This document shows, in pieces, positions 29,260 through 39,820 of a stretch of 64,000 bases of DNA. Below the pieces are notes generated by a model. It made no database searches. It was given only the letters and a program-made list of their open reading frames with translations, and was not told the DNA's origin. How positions within the stretch are numbered: position 1 is the first letter of the stretch; each line of letters starts with the position of its first letter. The translations under genes and the position numbers were made by a program. Source of the stretch: Mesorhizobium australicum WSM2073 (lineage in GTDB: Bacteria > Pseudomonadota > Alphaproteobacteria > Rhizobiales > Rhizobiaceae); contig NC_019973.1 of assembly GCF_000230995.2 (NCBI RefSeq), positions 5,966,001 to 6,030,000 on the forward strand. Direction: 5' to 3'.

Positions 29260-30612
29260 ATGGACCCGCTTACCACAGCCAGTACCGTCGCCGTTTCGTG
29301 TTACGCGCTGCTCTCGACCGTTTATAAAGGCATGCAAGCGGTTTATGCGCAGCCGGGACACGTTGCCTCGAGCTCGGACGACTTGCTCGCCTTCGACCTT
29401 TGGCCGAGCGTGGATGTCATTATCCCCTGCTACAACGAGGAGCCGCGCACACTTTCGGCCTGTCTGGCTTCGGTTGCAAACCAGGAATACGCCGGAAAGC
29501 TGCATGTCTATGTGGTTGATGACGGTTCTGGAAATCGCAACGCCCTCATGCCGGTGCATCACGCCTACGTGGACGACCCCAGATTCACCTTTATTCAGCT
29601 CCCCCACAACGTCGGCAAACGCAAAGCACAGATCGCCGCGATCCGTGGTTCGTCTGGAGATTTCGTGCTCAGCGTCGACTCTGACACGACTCTCGAGCCC
29701 GACGTGATCGCGAAACTTACGGCACGGATGCGGGATCCAGCGATCGGCGCCGCCATGGGCCAGCTGACGGCATCCAACCGGAGCGACACTTGGTTGACCC
29801 GGTTGATTGACATGGAGTACTGGCTCGCTTGCAACGAGGAACGGGCTGCGCAGGCCCGCTTTGGTGCGGTCATGTGCTGTTGCGGCCCCTGTGCAATGTA
29901 CCGCCGCTCTTGTCTGATGTCGCTGCTGGATCAATACGAAACCCAGCTGTTTAGGGGCAAACCTAGTGACTTCGGCGAGGACCGCCATCTTACCATCCTG
30001 ATGCTGAAAGCAGGCTTTCGGACCGAGTACGTTCCGGACGCCGTCGCAGCGACAGTCGTTCCGGACAAGATGGGGCCCTATCTGCGCCAACAACTACGCT
30101 GGGCACGAAGCACTTTCCGCGACACGCTGCTGGCACTGCGCCTGTTGCCGGGCCTCGATCGCTACCTCACGTTGGACGTGATTGGACAGAATGTCGGTCC
30201 ATTGTTGCTCGCGGTCGCTGTACTAGCCGGGCTCGCAGAGCTCGCATTGACAGATACGGCGCCTTGGCCAACGGCAATTATCATTGCCGGCATGACGATC
30301 ATTCGATGCACCGTGATAGCTTTCCGTGCACGCCAAGTCCGATTCTTCGGCTTTTCTCTGCACACGTTCATCAACATCTTTCTCCTACTTCCCTTGAAAG
30401 CTTATGCGTTGTGCACCTTGAGCAACAGTGATTGGCTGTCGCGCAAAAATGCCATCCAGCCCCATGGGAGCAAGAAGCCGATCATCGTCGCAAACCCGAT
30501 CACCAGGGCAAATGGTACAGGCAGTCCGGGAATTGCCGGCTCGAATCGTACGGATCGTTCTCGCGATTCTGCACAGCTGGTTGAGCCTGGCGTTCTTCAC
30601 AGCTCCGAGTGA
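29260..30612 (+). CDS. nodC: Chitin oligosaccharide synthase NodC
   Basis: 450 residues. A membrane helix near the N-terminus is followed by the GT2 domain with DVIIPCYNEEP, VDDGSGN, SVDSDTTLEPD, FGEDRHLT and the QQLRWARS product-binding motif, then several C-terminal membrane helices. It polymerises UDP-GlcNAc into the Nod factor backbone in the inner membrane. The frame opens at 29137 inside nodB; the family start MDPLTTASTVAVSCYALL is at 29260. The C-terminus extends ~30 residues past the LSRKNAI segment, a bit longer than most Rhizobium NodC proteins. Confidence 0.96.
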   Translation: MDPLTTASTVAVSCYALLSTVYKGMQAVYAQPGHVASSSDDLLAFDLWPSVDVIIPCYNEEPRTLSACLASVANQEYAGKLHVYVVDDGSGNRNALMPVHHAYVDDPRFTFIQLPHNVGKRKAQIAAIRGSSGDFVLSVDSDTTLEPDVIAKLTARMRDPAIGAAMGQLTASNRSDTWLTRLIDMEYWLACNEERAAQARFGAVMCCCGPCAMYRRSCLMSLLDQYETQLFRGKPSDFGEDRHLTILMLKAGFRTEYVPDAVAATVVPDKMGPYLRQQLRWARSTFRDTLLALRLLPGLDRYLTLDVIGQNVGPLLLAVAVLAGLAELALTDTAPWPTAIIIAGMTIIRCTVIAFRARQVRFFGFSLHTFINIFLLLPLKAYALCTLSNSDWLSRKNAIQPHGSKKPIIVANPITRANGTGSPGIAGSNRTDRSRDSAQLVEPGVLHSSE

Positions 30613-30838
30613 CCGAGTACTTGGGTAGAGAATACGTCGTGAGCTTAGGCATACATCCACGATCAGACCGAGAACCAGCCGAAAGCGACCGTAGCCTTCG
30701 ACCCTATTTTGCGCGGCTGCGACACTCGTTTTCTCTCATTCCTCAAGGACCAGCACAGGTACCAGCTGCTCTGGACCAGAACCTCGAAAGTAAGCTGCCG
30801 GCCGGCCGATTGGCCTGTTTTCAGCCTGAGATAGACGT

Positions 30839-31753
30839 ATGTCCAATGTAGCAATCGACCTTGACCAGGTAACCAAGTCATTTGGCAGCAAACTCGTTGT
30901 GAACGGGTTGTCCTTCACTGTGGGTACGGGAGAGTGCTTCGGCCTGCTGGGGCCGAACGGTGCAGGCAAGAGCACCATTGCGCGCATGCTCCTCGGCATG
31001 ACCCGGCCCGACTCCGGTAAGATCACGGTGCTCGGAGTGCCGGTGCCGGGTCGAAGTCGCTTGGCCCGCAAGGGCATAGGTGTCGTTCCGCAGTTCGACA
31101 ACCTGGACCTGGAATTCACGGTCCGCGAGAACCTGATGGTGTTCGGGCGGTACTTCGGCATGAGCACACGGAAGATTCAAGAGGTCGTTCCATCTCTCCT
31201 TGAGTTTGCCCGCCTTGAGAGCAAGGCGGACGCACGTGTGGGCCAGCTATCAGGCGGCATGAAGCGGCGTCTAACGTTGGCGCGCGCGCTGATCAACGAC
31301 CCCCAACTTCTTATAATGGACGAGCCGACTACCGGCCTCGACCCGCACGCCCGCCACCTGATCTGGGAGCGGCTCCGTTTTCTGCTGGCGAGCGGAAAGA
31401 CAATCATTTTGACCACCCACTTCATGGAAGAGGCTGAGCGGCTATGCGATCGGCTGTGTGTACTGGAGCGGGGACGCAAGATTGCCGAGGGCAGCCCTCA
31501 TGCTTTGATAGACGAACATATTGGATGCAATGTGATCGAGATCTTTGGCGGCAATCCGCAGGAGCTGACTTCGCTAATCAAGCCGTACGTTCAGCGCATT
31601 GAGGTAAGCGGTGAGACCCTCTTTTGCTATGCGCCCGATCCAGAGCAGGTGCGTGTCCAGCTTCGCGGGCGCGCAGGTCTGCGGATTCTGGAGCGTCCAC
31701 CAAGTCTGGAGGACGTCTTCTTGCGGCTAACCGGACGCGAGATGGAGAAGTGA
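30839..31753 (+). CDS. nodI: Nod factor export ATP-binding protein NodI
   Basis: 304 residues. Walker A is GPNGAGKST (~40), the signature QLSGGMKRR (~136) and Walker [13 protein letters not shown] (~156). It powers the NodIJ exporter of Nod factors. The gap from nodC is 226 bp, longer than within the rest of the operon, without an obvious promoter. It is three bases ahead of nodJ. Confidence 0.95.
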   Translation: MSNVAIDLDQVTKSFGSKLVVNGLSFTVGTGECFGLLGPNGAGKSTIARMLLGMTRPDSGKITVLGVPVPGRSRLARKGIGVVPQFDNLDLEFTVRENLMVFGRYFGMSTRKIQEVVPSLLEFARLESKADARVGQLSGGMKRRLTLARALINDPQLLIMDEPTTGLDPHARHLIWERLRFLLASGKTIILTTHFMEEAERLCDRLCVLERGRKIAEGSPHALIDEHIGCNVIEIFGGNPQELTSLIKPYVQRIEVSGETLFCYAPDPEQVRVQLRGRAGLRILERPPSLEDVFLRLTGREMEK

Positions 31754-31756
31754 AAA

Positions 31757-32545
31757 ATGCGTGAAGGTCTTGCGGCGGCACTGCCCGCCAACGCGTGGAA
31801 CTGGATTGCGGTGTGGCGCCGTAACTATCTGGCGTGGAAGAAGGTCGCATTTGTGTCGCTTCTCGGCACTCTTGCCGATCCTATGATTTACCTTTTCGGG
31901 CTCGGTACGGGGCTTGGACTGATGATAGGTCGGGTTGAAGGCGCCTCGTACATTGCCTTCTTGGCAGCCGGGATGGTCGCGACAGGCGCGATGACCGCAT
32001 CGACCTTCGAAACAATATACGCGGTTTTCAGTCGCATGCGCGACCTGGGCACCTGGGAAGCAATCCTTCATACACAACTCACCCTGGGCGACATCGTTCT
32101 TGGTGAATTGGCATGGGCAGCCACCAAGGCCTTTCTGGCAGGTACCGCAATTACCATTGTTGCTGTTATGCTAGGCTATGCCGATTGGACGTCCCTGCCC
32201 TATGTGCTGCCGGTAGTCGCTCTCACCGGCTTCGCCTTTGCCAGCCTGGCAATGGTCGTCATCGCGCTCACCCCCAGCTATCACTATTTCATATTCTATC
32301 AGACGCTCGTCATCACACCCATGCTGTTCCTGTCTGGCGCGGTCTTTCCAGTCGGCCAGTTGCCAGGCGCCTTTCAGCGCGTGGCGGCCTTCTCCCCCCT
32401 GGCGAACTCTATCGACCTGATCCGCCCGGCAATGCTTGGCCATGTGGCAGACAACGTCGGGCTGCATATCGGCGCACTTTGTATGTACACGGTTTTGCCG
32501 TTCTTCCTCTCTGCTGCGCTCTTTCGCCGACGCCTGATGCGTTGA
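31757..32545 (+). CDS. nodJ: Nod factor export membrane protein NodJ
   Basis: 262 residues of the ABC-2 permease family, with about six hydrophobic helices and the conserved [16 protein letters not shown] near residue 190. It forms the membrane channel for NodI. It begins three bases after nodI stops. Confidence 0.94.
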   Translation: MREGLAAALPANAWNWIAVWRRNYLAWKKVAFVSLLGTLADPMIYLFGLGTGLGLMIGRVEGASYIAFLAAGMVATGAMTASTFETIYAVFSRMRDLGTWEAILHTQLTLGDIVLGELAWAATKAFLAGTAITIVAVMLGYADWTSLPYVLPVVALTGFAFASLAMVVIALTPSYHYFIFYQTLVITPMLFLSGAVFPVGQLPGAFQRVAAFSPLANSIDLIRPAMLGHVADNVGLHIGALCMYTVLPFFLSAALFRRRLMR

Positions 32546-32709
32546 CGCTGCTTACGACGGCACGAGAACGAGGGCCGCAATGCATCTTGAATTGGCCACC
32601 ATCAAAGCTGTAGCCGAATTGAGTCCGCGTTCAAGACATAGCAGCCGAATTTCTGGTGCCCTGGTCTGCCCTAACCCTCGCGACCGCTACTAGCTGGAAC
32701 CACATAGCA

Positions 32710-33447
32710 ATGACACACCGCACGCCGATGCCTCAGCCTTTTGTTATCCTTGCGATGCCAAGGACTGGCACACATTATTTGGAGGAACTGCTAAACGAGC
32801 ATCCGACCGTGCTGAGCAACGGTGAGTTGCTCAATGAGTACGACACCAATTGGCCCGGAAAGGATCGCCTGCTACGCACGGATCGTGAGCTCCTCGAACA
32901 AGCTTATTGGCGTTATCCCACGCCAGACTACAAGAACGTGACGCATATTGGCTGCAAGATCAACGAGCCCCAATTTCACGAACGTCCAGGTTTTTTTGCT
33001 GAACTGACCCGTTGGCCAGCACTCAAGGTCATACTCGTAACTCGAAACATATTGGAATCGCTTCGGTCCTTTGCACAGGCAAGGCAAAGCGGCCAATGGC
33101 TGAAATTCAGTTCGGACGCCGCTCGGCCGCCGCGCGTAAGATTGTCAATCGCTGATTGCGAGGCTTACTTCAAAGCCGCGGACAATTTCCACGCTCGCAT
33201 CGAGCACTCCTTCACGACGAGCCAGCTGCTTGTAGTCGAATACGAGAGCCTCCTTCACGAACCCGCTGCTTGCTTGGGAAAGGTTTGGCATTTTTTGGGC
33301 GCACCGGCCGTTGGGCTCTCTGATCGCGCCGTCCTTCAGCGCCAGGAAACGCGAGCGCTGGACCAGACAGTGCAGAATTTTGATGAGTTGCAGCTCCACT
33401 TCGCGCATGGACCATACGCCCGGTTCTTTGACGTGGGTGGTCTGTGA
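32710..33447 (+). CDS. nodH: Nod factor 6-O-sulfotransferase NodH
   Basis: 245 residues, starting MTHRTPMPQPFVILAMPRTG as in Sinorhizobium NodH. AMPRTGTHYLEELLNEHP is the 5'-phosphosulfate loop that binds PAPS; VILVTRNILESLRSF is the second PAPS contact. It sulfates the reducing-end sugar of Nod factor. The frame is open from 32656, but the family start is at 32710. The PAPS-making genes nodP and nodQ are not in the window. It follows nodJ by 164 bp without a nod box, so it is probably in the same transcript. Confidence 0.94.
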   Translation: MTHRTPMPQPFVILAMPRTGTHYLEELLNEHPTVLSNGELLNEYDTNWPGKDRLLRTDRELLEQAYWRYPTPDYKNVTHIGCKINEPQFHERPGFFAELTRWPALKVILVTRNILESLRSFAQARQSGQWLKFSSDAARPPRVRLSIADCEAYFKAADNFHARIEHSFTTSQLLVVEYESLLHEPAACLGKVWHFLGAPAVGLSDRAVLQRQETRALDQTVQNFDELQLHFAHGPYARFFDVGGL

Positions 33448-33809
33448 TTGGCCCGCTACGCCGACGGCAGTTCGCTTGCTGCGGGGCCACTCGATCCCTT
33501 CCATTGAAGGTTGAAATTACGAACCACCCGATGGCGCCTGCCGCAGTTCTCAACAGGAACGGCGGCCTTAGCGGTGCTTCCCTTCCTTGGGCATACCGCG
33601 TCGGCACCACGCGGCTTTTTCTCGTCAGTGGGCCCACGCTGGCAATTTCGAAACGTTGGGCCGGATTTTGGCACTGACGACACCCCTGCCAGAGTTTGAC
33701 GATGTCTGATTGCGGTTGCAGGCGAGAAAGATAATGGAGCCCGTTCTAAGTCGAACGGCCTTGAGCCGGGCCAGCCGGTCCTTTTTGTCATAATAACATG
33801 GAGATCGAG
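33448..33809. other. Spacer between nodH and nolO
   Basis: 362 bp with no recognisable gene, nod box or -24/-12 promoter. nolO probably depends on read-through from the nod operon. Confidence 0.45.
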
Positions 33810-35855
33810 ATGTTGTGTCTAGGAGTGAGTGGCGGATTGGACAAAGTCCATGAAAACCGATTCCAGTTTGCGAATACATTTTTGCACGATGGTGCTGCGG
33901 TGCTCGTCCGAGACGGACACGTAATAGCGGCCGTTGAAGAGGAGCGCCTCAACCGGATCAAGCACTCCAACAAGCTCGCGAGTGGTGCGATTCAATACTG
34001 CCTCTCAGCCGCTGGAGTTCAGCTCAAAGACATCGATCGTGTAGCGTTTTACGCTACCGAAGCCTATTGTAACGCCGCCCTGGAGAAGATGCTTATTTCC
34101 CAGCCGGACGCCTCCATCCCTGTGGACGCTAAATTGATGGTACAGAAGCTGTTCGCGCAGGAGTTCGGCACCGAACTGGAGGCTTCGCGTATCTCATTCG
34201 TAAGTCATCATCAGGCGCACGCGGTAAGTGCTTTTGCAATGTCGGGCTTCGAACAAAGCCTGATTTTCGCGATTGATGGCTCTGGTGATTTCTTGTCGGG
34301 CCTCTTGGCGGTCGGGTCTGGCACAGAAATCCGGCAGCTCGAGAGTTTCCCAGAGAATAACTCTCTAGGCCTGTTCTATATAGAAACTATTCGTCATCTG
34401 GGCTACGGCATGTTCGACGAATATAAGGTAATGGGGCTTTCCCCATACGGCGATGCAGTTCCCTATCGCGAGCTCTTCGAGCAGTTCTATGAACTCTTGC
34501 CCAACGGTGGCTACCGCGTCCATCTGGACCGCATCGGCCCGACACTGCTCCGCAACATCAGTGTCAGGCGAAAGGGAATGCCATTCACACAGCAACATCG
34601 TGATGTGAGTGCCTCATTGCAGGAAGCGCTGGAGCGGATCGTGTTCCACATTCTCCGCCATCATCGTGAGGCGACCGGGATGAAGCGGCTGTGCCTCGCT
34701 GGAGGCGTAGCCCACAACTGCTCGATGAATGGCAAACTGCTGTATTCAGGGCTTTTCGAAGATATTTTTGTTCAACCCGCAGCGCATGATGCTGGGTGCG
34801 CATTGGGCGCCGCACTCATGGCATCTGCTGAGCTGGGGCACCCTGCGCCTCGCAAGCGGTTGCGGGAGGTCTATTGGGGGCCTGATCTCGGAAGCGACCA
34901 GGCCGTCGAGCAGGAACTTATTGCATGGGCCGGGCACATCGAGGTCGAACGCACCGATGATGTGGCCAGCAGTGCAGCCGACTTGATGGCCAATGGCGCG
35001 GTGATCGGCTGGGTGCAGGGCCGTTCGGAGTTCGGTCCACGTGCGCTTGGCAACCGAAGCATTCTTGCAGATCCACGACCTGCCGCAAACAAGGAGCGGA
35101 TCAACGCAATGGTTAAGAAGCGCGAAGGGTATCGGCCCTTCGCGCCATCGGTGCTGGAGGAGGATGCGGCCGAATTTTTCGACCTGCCGGACACTGAATG
35201 CGAATTCCCTTTCATGAATTTCGTCGTTCGTGTGCGCGACTCTATGCGTGGCTTGCTCGGCGCCATCACACACGTCGACGGTACCGCGCGGCTGCAAACC
35301 GTATCGCGCAAAGCCAACCCGGCCTACTGGGACCTTATTAATGCTTTCAAGAAGCGGACGGGCATCCCAATTTTGCTGAACACATCCTTCAACAACAACG
35401 CCGAGCCGATCGTAGATTCAGTTGCAGACTCGATTGCGACCTTTTTAACGACAGAATTGGACGGACTTGTGGTCGGGCCGTTCCTCGTCAAGAAACGGGC
35501 TACCGCGCTGGAGGACTGGACTGCGCTCGCGGTTTCATTGCCTCCTCAGTTTAGTCTGCATCAAGTACGTGCTTATACAACGCAAGATCGCCAGGAGACG
35601 GTCTGCGAGATTCGCGCAGTCCACTCCCCTCGCGACGGTGTGCGCATTTCAAGTGAAGTGTACGCTCTGCTCATTCAGATCGAGGGCGAAGCCGTGCTGG
35701 GGGATCTCCTCAATCCAATCACGCTAGATGAAGCTAAGCGTCAAGCTCTCACAAAGGAGCTTCGTCAGTTGTGGGAGCAGCGCTGCATTCGGCTGCACCC
35801 CTCACAAGCTGTTCGCGTCCGTCAAGGCCCCGATCGTTTGCTGGAGCAGGCATAA
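33810..35855 (+). CDS. nolO: Nod factor carbamoyltransferase NolO
   Basis: 681 residues, almost the length I recall for NolO of strain NGR234. It begins MLCLGVSGGLDKVHENRFQF, with FVSHHQAHAVSAF (metal-binding histidines) near residue 135, LCLAGGVAHNCSMNGKL near 295 and GRSEFGPRALGNRSILADP near 410. NolO adds a carbamoyl group at O-3 of the non-reducing sugar. An ATG at 33798 is in frame, but GGAG five bases before 33810 favours the latter. It is distinct from nodU at 57622, which belongs to the same superfamily. Confidence 0.92.
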   Translation: MLCLGVSGGLDKVHENRFQFANTFLHDGAAVLVRDGHVIAAVEEERLNRIKHSNKLASGAIQYCLSAAGVQLKDIDRVAFYATEAYCNAALEKMLISQPDASIPVDAKLMVQKLFAQEFGTELEASRISFVSHHQAHAVSAFAMSGFEQSLIFAIDGSGDFLSGLLAVGSGTEIRQLESFPENNSLGLFYIETIRHLGYGMFDEYKVMGLSPYGDAVPYRELFEQFYELLPNGGYRVHLDRIGPTLLRNISVRRKGMPFTQQHRDVSASLQEALERIVFHILRHHREATGMKRLCLAGGVAHNCSMNGKLLYSGLFEDIFVQPAAHDAGCALGAALMASAELGHPAPRKRLREVYWGPDLGSDQAVEQELIAWAGHIEVERTDDVASSAADLMANGAVIGWVQGRSEFGPRALGNRSILADPRPAANKERINAMVKKREGYRPFAPSVLEEDAAEFFDLPDTECEFPFMNFVVRVRDSMRGLLGAITHVDGTARLQTVSRKANPAYWDLINAFKKRTGIPILLNTSFNNNAEPIVDSVADSIATFLTTELDGLVVGPFLVKKRATALEDWTALAVSLPPQFSLHQVRAYTTQDRQETVCEIRAVHSPRDGVRISSEVYALLIQIEGEAVLGDLLNPITLDEAKRQALTKELRQLWEQRCIRLHPSQAVRVRQGPDRLLEQA

Positions 35856-36869
35856 CAGGCCCACCAAAATGGCTCTTTTGGCTCCATGCCTTGGTCTGAA
35901 CAGGAGCGGTGCGTTGTCCAGAATCGGACTGCTCACCAATGGGTGAGGCGACACCAAAGCCGGTTGGGGGTCAGTTTTTAGTGCCCTTTAACAGCAATGC
36001 TTGCTGATGCCTTGTGAAGGCGCCCGTGGTCGCCTGGTTGCCGGAGAGGCAACCAGGCGCGCGTCCTTCAGCATTCCCAAGCCCGACCGTCGACATCAAC
36101 GCCAATCGGCCTTGAGAACGCGCCATCGATCGAACGCGAAAAGCAGGCTGGCCGGCCTTCAGGAGAAGGCCAGGGTAGCAAACTCGCACAAGAGGTGAAG
36201 CGGACGACTAAAGGCTCAGTGAATTCATGTGCGTACCATGCCACTAAGTGAACTCGCAAGATTTCCTCGGTCAGTACCGGGACCACGTTCCGACCAAACC
36301 AGATGACCGCCGCGGTACTCACGGAAGAAGGATTGGCCCCAGCGGTGGCCGCGGCGAGGAGTAGCTCCGGTCGGCCTCCGTACCACGCTCTGCCGCTGCC
36401 GGACGAAGCTCGATGCGAGTTCGACTCGGCTCGTGCCCTCCACTCTCCATGCGCGCCATTCTGCGCAGCTGTCCGCTCTTCGCCGCCAACTCAAGTCGGT
36501 TCACGTTTTGATAAGCCGGGCTAGCGTCGCTAGCCGGCCTTTCGGATGTAAGCCGTCCTGCACTGCCAGCGCAGATTGGATCGGCGCACTTGAGCAGCTC
36601 CTTTCAGTCCGGATGCCACCCGTCGCTGCGCCGTCGAAAACCAGGAAGATAGCTTTTGCATGCTGCGAGGAAGCACCACCTCCTCGGTTCGAGATGAAAT
36701 AGCCTGCTTGCTTTTAGGTGCTCGTAGGCTGTTTTAGGATGTGCGTCGCCAGCAGGGCTTGCTCAAGCGATCGGATGCATATAGCTCGGCTACAGAAGAG
36801 CCGGCCAGACCTTCATTCCGTCGTCTGCCGCGACTTCCTGTACAATTCGTCTTCAACAAGGAACGACCT
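35856..36869. other. 1-kb region downstream of nolO
   Basis: No convincing gene; open frames are short and mutually overlapping. It contains a perfect hairpin at 36031-36059. Confidence 0.45.
36031..36059 (+). repeat. Perfect 12-bp inverted repeat (stem-loop)
   Basis: CGCCTGGTTGCC and GGCAACCAGGCG face each other around a 5-base GGAGA loop. The stem is GC-rich and exact. No T-run follows, so it is not a standard Rho-independent terminator; it may be a repetitive element or slow polymerase after nolO. Confidence 0.7.
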
Positions 36870-37556
36870 ATGAGGCGGCAGCCCCGAGCATTCACGGTGG
36901 AGATCAGACAGAAGCGCAGTTCTCAAAAACGGAGTCTTTCAATCTGGAGCGATGTCGATCTCACCGCAGCAATGGCCGAGACAAGAAGGGAACTCGAGAA
37001 GATGGAGTTGCCAAATGGTCGCCCTGTTGACTCGAGTGTAGTATCGCTCAATGCTGAACACATGCACAAACCGCGAGCGGAGCATCTCATGACGAATTCC
37101 CTGGACGCAGGATCAGGAACAACTGCAACGCAACCGGCAGCCAAAGTGGAGACGCCTCTGAAGAAGAAAGCACAACGGTCGCCGAGAGCTAAGGTTGAGC
37201 CCAGGCCGCCTGCTCGGAAGAACGCGCCCAATGCGGCGTCGCAGGCGCAGCAAATACCAGCGGCGGCCGTGCGGACCGGACGCAAGATCTACTCTGAAAA
37301 CGAGCGCGCTCAGATGCTTGCCCTTATACAGAAGTCTATCAGTGGCGGCGCCACCCATAAGAGCGCGGTCAAGCAGGCCGGCATCTCGGAACAGACCTAC
37401 TATCAATGGAAGAGAGCTGCGCTGCCTGCATCGGTTGGTGATGATCTGAAGGACCTCGTCGCGCTTGAGGAAGAAAACAAGCGACTGAAGAGCCTGCTCG
37501 CGGAACGGCTGCGCAAGGAGAACGCGGAACTGAAGAGGAAGCTGGAGCTTGAATAA
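36870..37556 (+). CDS. SyrB-like regulator
   Basis: 228 residues. The N-terminal ~60 residues (FTVEIRQ, SLSIWSDVDL) are a domain common ahead of SyrB-like proteins. A long Lys/Pro/Ala-rich linker follows, then the transposase-derived helix-turn-helix SAVKQAGISEQTYYQWKRA (~165-185) and a coiled coil EEENKRLKSLLAERLRKENAEL. SyrB in Sinorhizobium represses the nod regulator syrM. The helix-turn-helix resembles IS3-type OrfA proteins, but the other domains argue for a regulator. Start chosen for AAGGAA upstream of 36870. Confidence 0.78.
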   Translation: MRRQPRAFTVEIRQKRSSQKRSLSIWSDVDLTAAMAETRRELEKMELPNGRPVDSSVVSLNAEHMHKPRAEHLMTNSLDAGSGTTATQPAAKVETPLKKKAQRSPRAKVEPRPPARKNAPNAASQAQQIPAAAVRTGRKIYSENERAQMLALIQKSISGGATHKSAVKQAGISEQTYYQWKRAALPASVGDDLKDLVALEEENKRLKSLLAERLRKENAELKRKLELE

Positions 37557-37792
37557 CGCTGCGGTTGGGGTGGGCCACTCGCCCTTGGTCCGCCATCAGT
37601 TGCTCTTCGTCCGAAAACCGATAGCTCGCCGCCCTCCGCATCAGATCCGATCTTCGCCTTGCCGCCCATCGAACTGCCGCGGCCGCCCAAGGCGGTCCAA
37701 TGGCCAGTTTTGACAATGGTGATGCGGCAAGCGCCTGCATCAGCGAGATACAGCGATCTCAAATGACTTCTCGGCTCAATCGCCTGCGCGAA

Positions 37793-38788
37793 TTAGACTG
37801 GCACTCGCCTGAGAAGCCCGCGTCGGATGAGATCGATGCTGGAGGCAAATGCGCCTGCAAAGTCATTTAACGCATGGACCTCCTCCACAAGCTCAAAGGA
37901 GAAGGGGCCCGAATAGCCGCCATCGAGTAGCGTCCGGATTTGGCTGCAATTGTCCGAGCCGCCCAGGATGCGATCCGGGCGAATCCAGAAGGTTGGATCG
38001 TTTATGCTCGAAATGTGCACGAGACCGGTCAAGTCGCAGAAGAAGGACGTCTCGCGGGCAAGCGTGTGGTGGAATGTATCGTGGACAAGCCGGAAGGCGG
38101 ACTGGCCATCAACCGAGGCAATGGCGATAGCCGCTTCTTTCTTCGACCGAAGTGAGGAGGTCTGGAACCCAAGCGGCTCGATAAGCCCAACAAGACCTCG
38201 CGACTGAAGTATTGGCTTTAGCGCCTTCAAGGCGACGCGGAGATTGCCTTGGCGCTCGGCATTGGCGGACCGCGAACCGTCGTTCACCGGCACCAGCATG
38301 AGCGCCTGGGCGCCGCAGGCGGCCGCATAATCGGCGAGCTTGCTGGCCTCGGCTTTGCGGGCGTGAGTCCACTCGTCGAATCGCTGCAAGGCGTTGACTG
38401 AGATAATCGTGACTCCCGCTTCGGCAGCGGCAGCCCGGACATCCGCCGACGGCTTGCCGCGCGCAACAGCCTTACTGCAAGGATCAGTCCTGACTTGCAC
38501 GTCGGTTAGACCGAGATCGCGGGCGAGTGCGAGGAACGTCATGACGTCAAGCCCAGGTGTCGCCATATGGTCGAGTGCAAACCGAAGCGGCGCCACGCGC
38601 ACGGATTGGCGTTCTTTCATCAAGGCGGCCGCCATTCGCGGCTCACTGGCCGTTTGGCGATTTTCAAGGCCGAAATGTTCGGCATAGGGAGGCGAGCCGG
38701 TCGAAGTCACCCGCTCTTTATTCATAGGATTGTCTATCATTGTGAGCCGACTTTCACGCAACGGGTACCACCGCGCCTCTTGAGACAT
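37793..38788 (-). CDS. MocC/IolE-like TIM-barrel sugar isomerase, copy 2
   Basis: 331 residues from the first possible start, of which ~270 align with copy 1 at 20802-21641: IISVNALQRFDEW, KLADYAAACGA, RGLVGLIEPLGFQTSSLRSK, HDTFHHTLARE and GPFSFELVEEVH. The metal-binding Glu and His are kept. Similarity begins near RFALDHMATPGLDV, so the true start may be one of the later ATGs (38740, 38725, 38635 or 38620); none has a clear ribosome site. Together the two copies bracket the nod block in opposite orientation. Substrate unknown. Confidence 0.75.
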   Translation of the reverse strand: MSQEARWYPLRESRLTMIDNPMNKERVTSTGSPPYAEHFGLENRQTASEPRMAAALMKERQSVRVAPLRFALDHMATPGLDVMTFLALARDLGLTDVQVRTDPCSKAVARGKPSADVRAAAAEAGVTIISVNALQRFDEWTHARKAEASKLADYAAACGAQALMLVPVNDGSRSANAERQGNLRVALKALKPILQSRGLVGLIEPLGFQTSSLRSKKEAAIAIASVDGQSAFRLVHDTFHHTLARETSFFCDLTGLVHISSINDPTFWIRPDRILGGSDNCSQIRTLLDGGYSGPFSFELVEEVHALNDFAGAFASSIDLIRRGLLRRVPV

Positions 38789-39063
38789 TCATCTGCTAAG
38801 CGAAATGACCGAAGATGGATCCAGCCTACCCAGCCGCTTCTGCAGAGTGAGTACCAGGCCGCAAGGATGCTGAACCGCTCCGGAGCCAAACTGATGTGGC
38901 CGGCTGCTCCGCCGTAGCGAGGTGGACTGCCAGTGCAATCATAGCGCCTCCCCGACCTCTCCCTCAGGCGCTGATTCAATCCAGGACGCGCTGCTGTGCG
39001 GCCTTCAATGCCGCTGGGCACAAAGCCAACATGTCGGCGAGAGTATTGAACGCAATTGGGGCG

Positions 39064-39171
39064 ACCGCCGGCGAGACTGCGGGCGACAACATAGAGTCGC
39101 CGAGCACCAGGCGTTATGGCGAGCACAAAAGCCGCGGCAAGGCGTAGGGCGAGTTGCGTCAGATTTGTCAT
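39064..39171 (-). pseudogene. N-terminal relic of a LysE/RhtB-family exporter
   Basis: Translation gives MTNLTQLALRLAAAFVLAIT followed by PGARRLYVVARSLAGG, the first helix and PGP-type turn of amino-acid exporters of the LysE family. After that the frame loses all similarity and no second half is found. LysE-type genes often neighbour paiB and MocR regulators, as here. Confidence 0.5.
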
Positions 39172-39199
39172 GGGGTCGATACCAACGAAGTTTATGTTG

Positions 39200-39820
39200 C
39201 TAAGGGATGAAGGAGGCGACCTCACGGTCAGATGCCCGCTCGCTCGCTGCGAGGCCCGCAGCCACTCCGGCACGGTCGGCCGCGTTCCGATTCTGGCTCA
39301 TCTTGCGCTTGCCCTCGATCCTCGTGATCGACATGCGCAGACCCACAATTCCGCGGAGTTGGGCCTGCACGAAATCCGACGGCGCATCCGACACCGCCCA
39401 GGGCGAGACGCGCTCACCCTCGTGGTGGTCGGTCAGGCGATTCACGGCCTCCAGCAGCCTCCCGGTGTCCTCGAAGAACTCGACCGGGCCATAAGCGTGG
39501 ACGGTGACGTAATTCCAGGTAGGCACAACCTTCCCGGTTTCCTGTTTGGTCGCGTACCACGCCGGGGTCACGTAAGCCTCCGGCCCCATGAAGATGGCCA
39601 GACCGTCGCCCAGCGGGGGAACACGGCACTGTGGATTGGCCTTGGCGAGGTGGCCGTAGATCACGCCGTGCTCGCCCTCGCTTTCATCAAGCAAGAGGGG
39701 CAGCGGCGAGGCGAAGAGTCCTTCGGCCGTCGCGGTGACGAAGTTCGCCAGAGGAGATGCGCGGACGCTCGCCCGCAGGAAATCCATATCATCATCGCGG
39801 AAGGCGGGAGGGGTGTACAT
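39200..39820 (-). CDS. paiB: PaiB-type FMN-binding negative regulator
   Basis: 206 residues starting MYTPPAFRDDDMDFLR, with TPAWYATKQETGKVVPTWNY near residue 90, the flavin-binding core of the PaiB family, and LRGIVGLRMSITRIEGKRKM near residue 165, the usual ending of the domain. The family controls degradative genes in Bacillus; in proteobacteria its role is not settled. GGAG lies eight bases before the ATG at 39820. Confidence 0.85.
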   Translation of the reverse strand: MYTPPAFRDDDMDFLRASVRASPLANFVTATAEGLFASPLPLLLDESEGEHGVIYGHLAKANPQCRVPPLGDGLAIFMGPEAYVTPAWYATKQETGKVVPTWNYVTVHAYGPVEFFEDTGRLLEAVNRLTDHHEGERVSPWAVSDAPSDFVQAQLRGIVGLRMSITRIEGKRKMSQNRNAADRAGVAAGLAASERASDREVASFIP

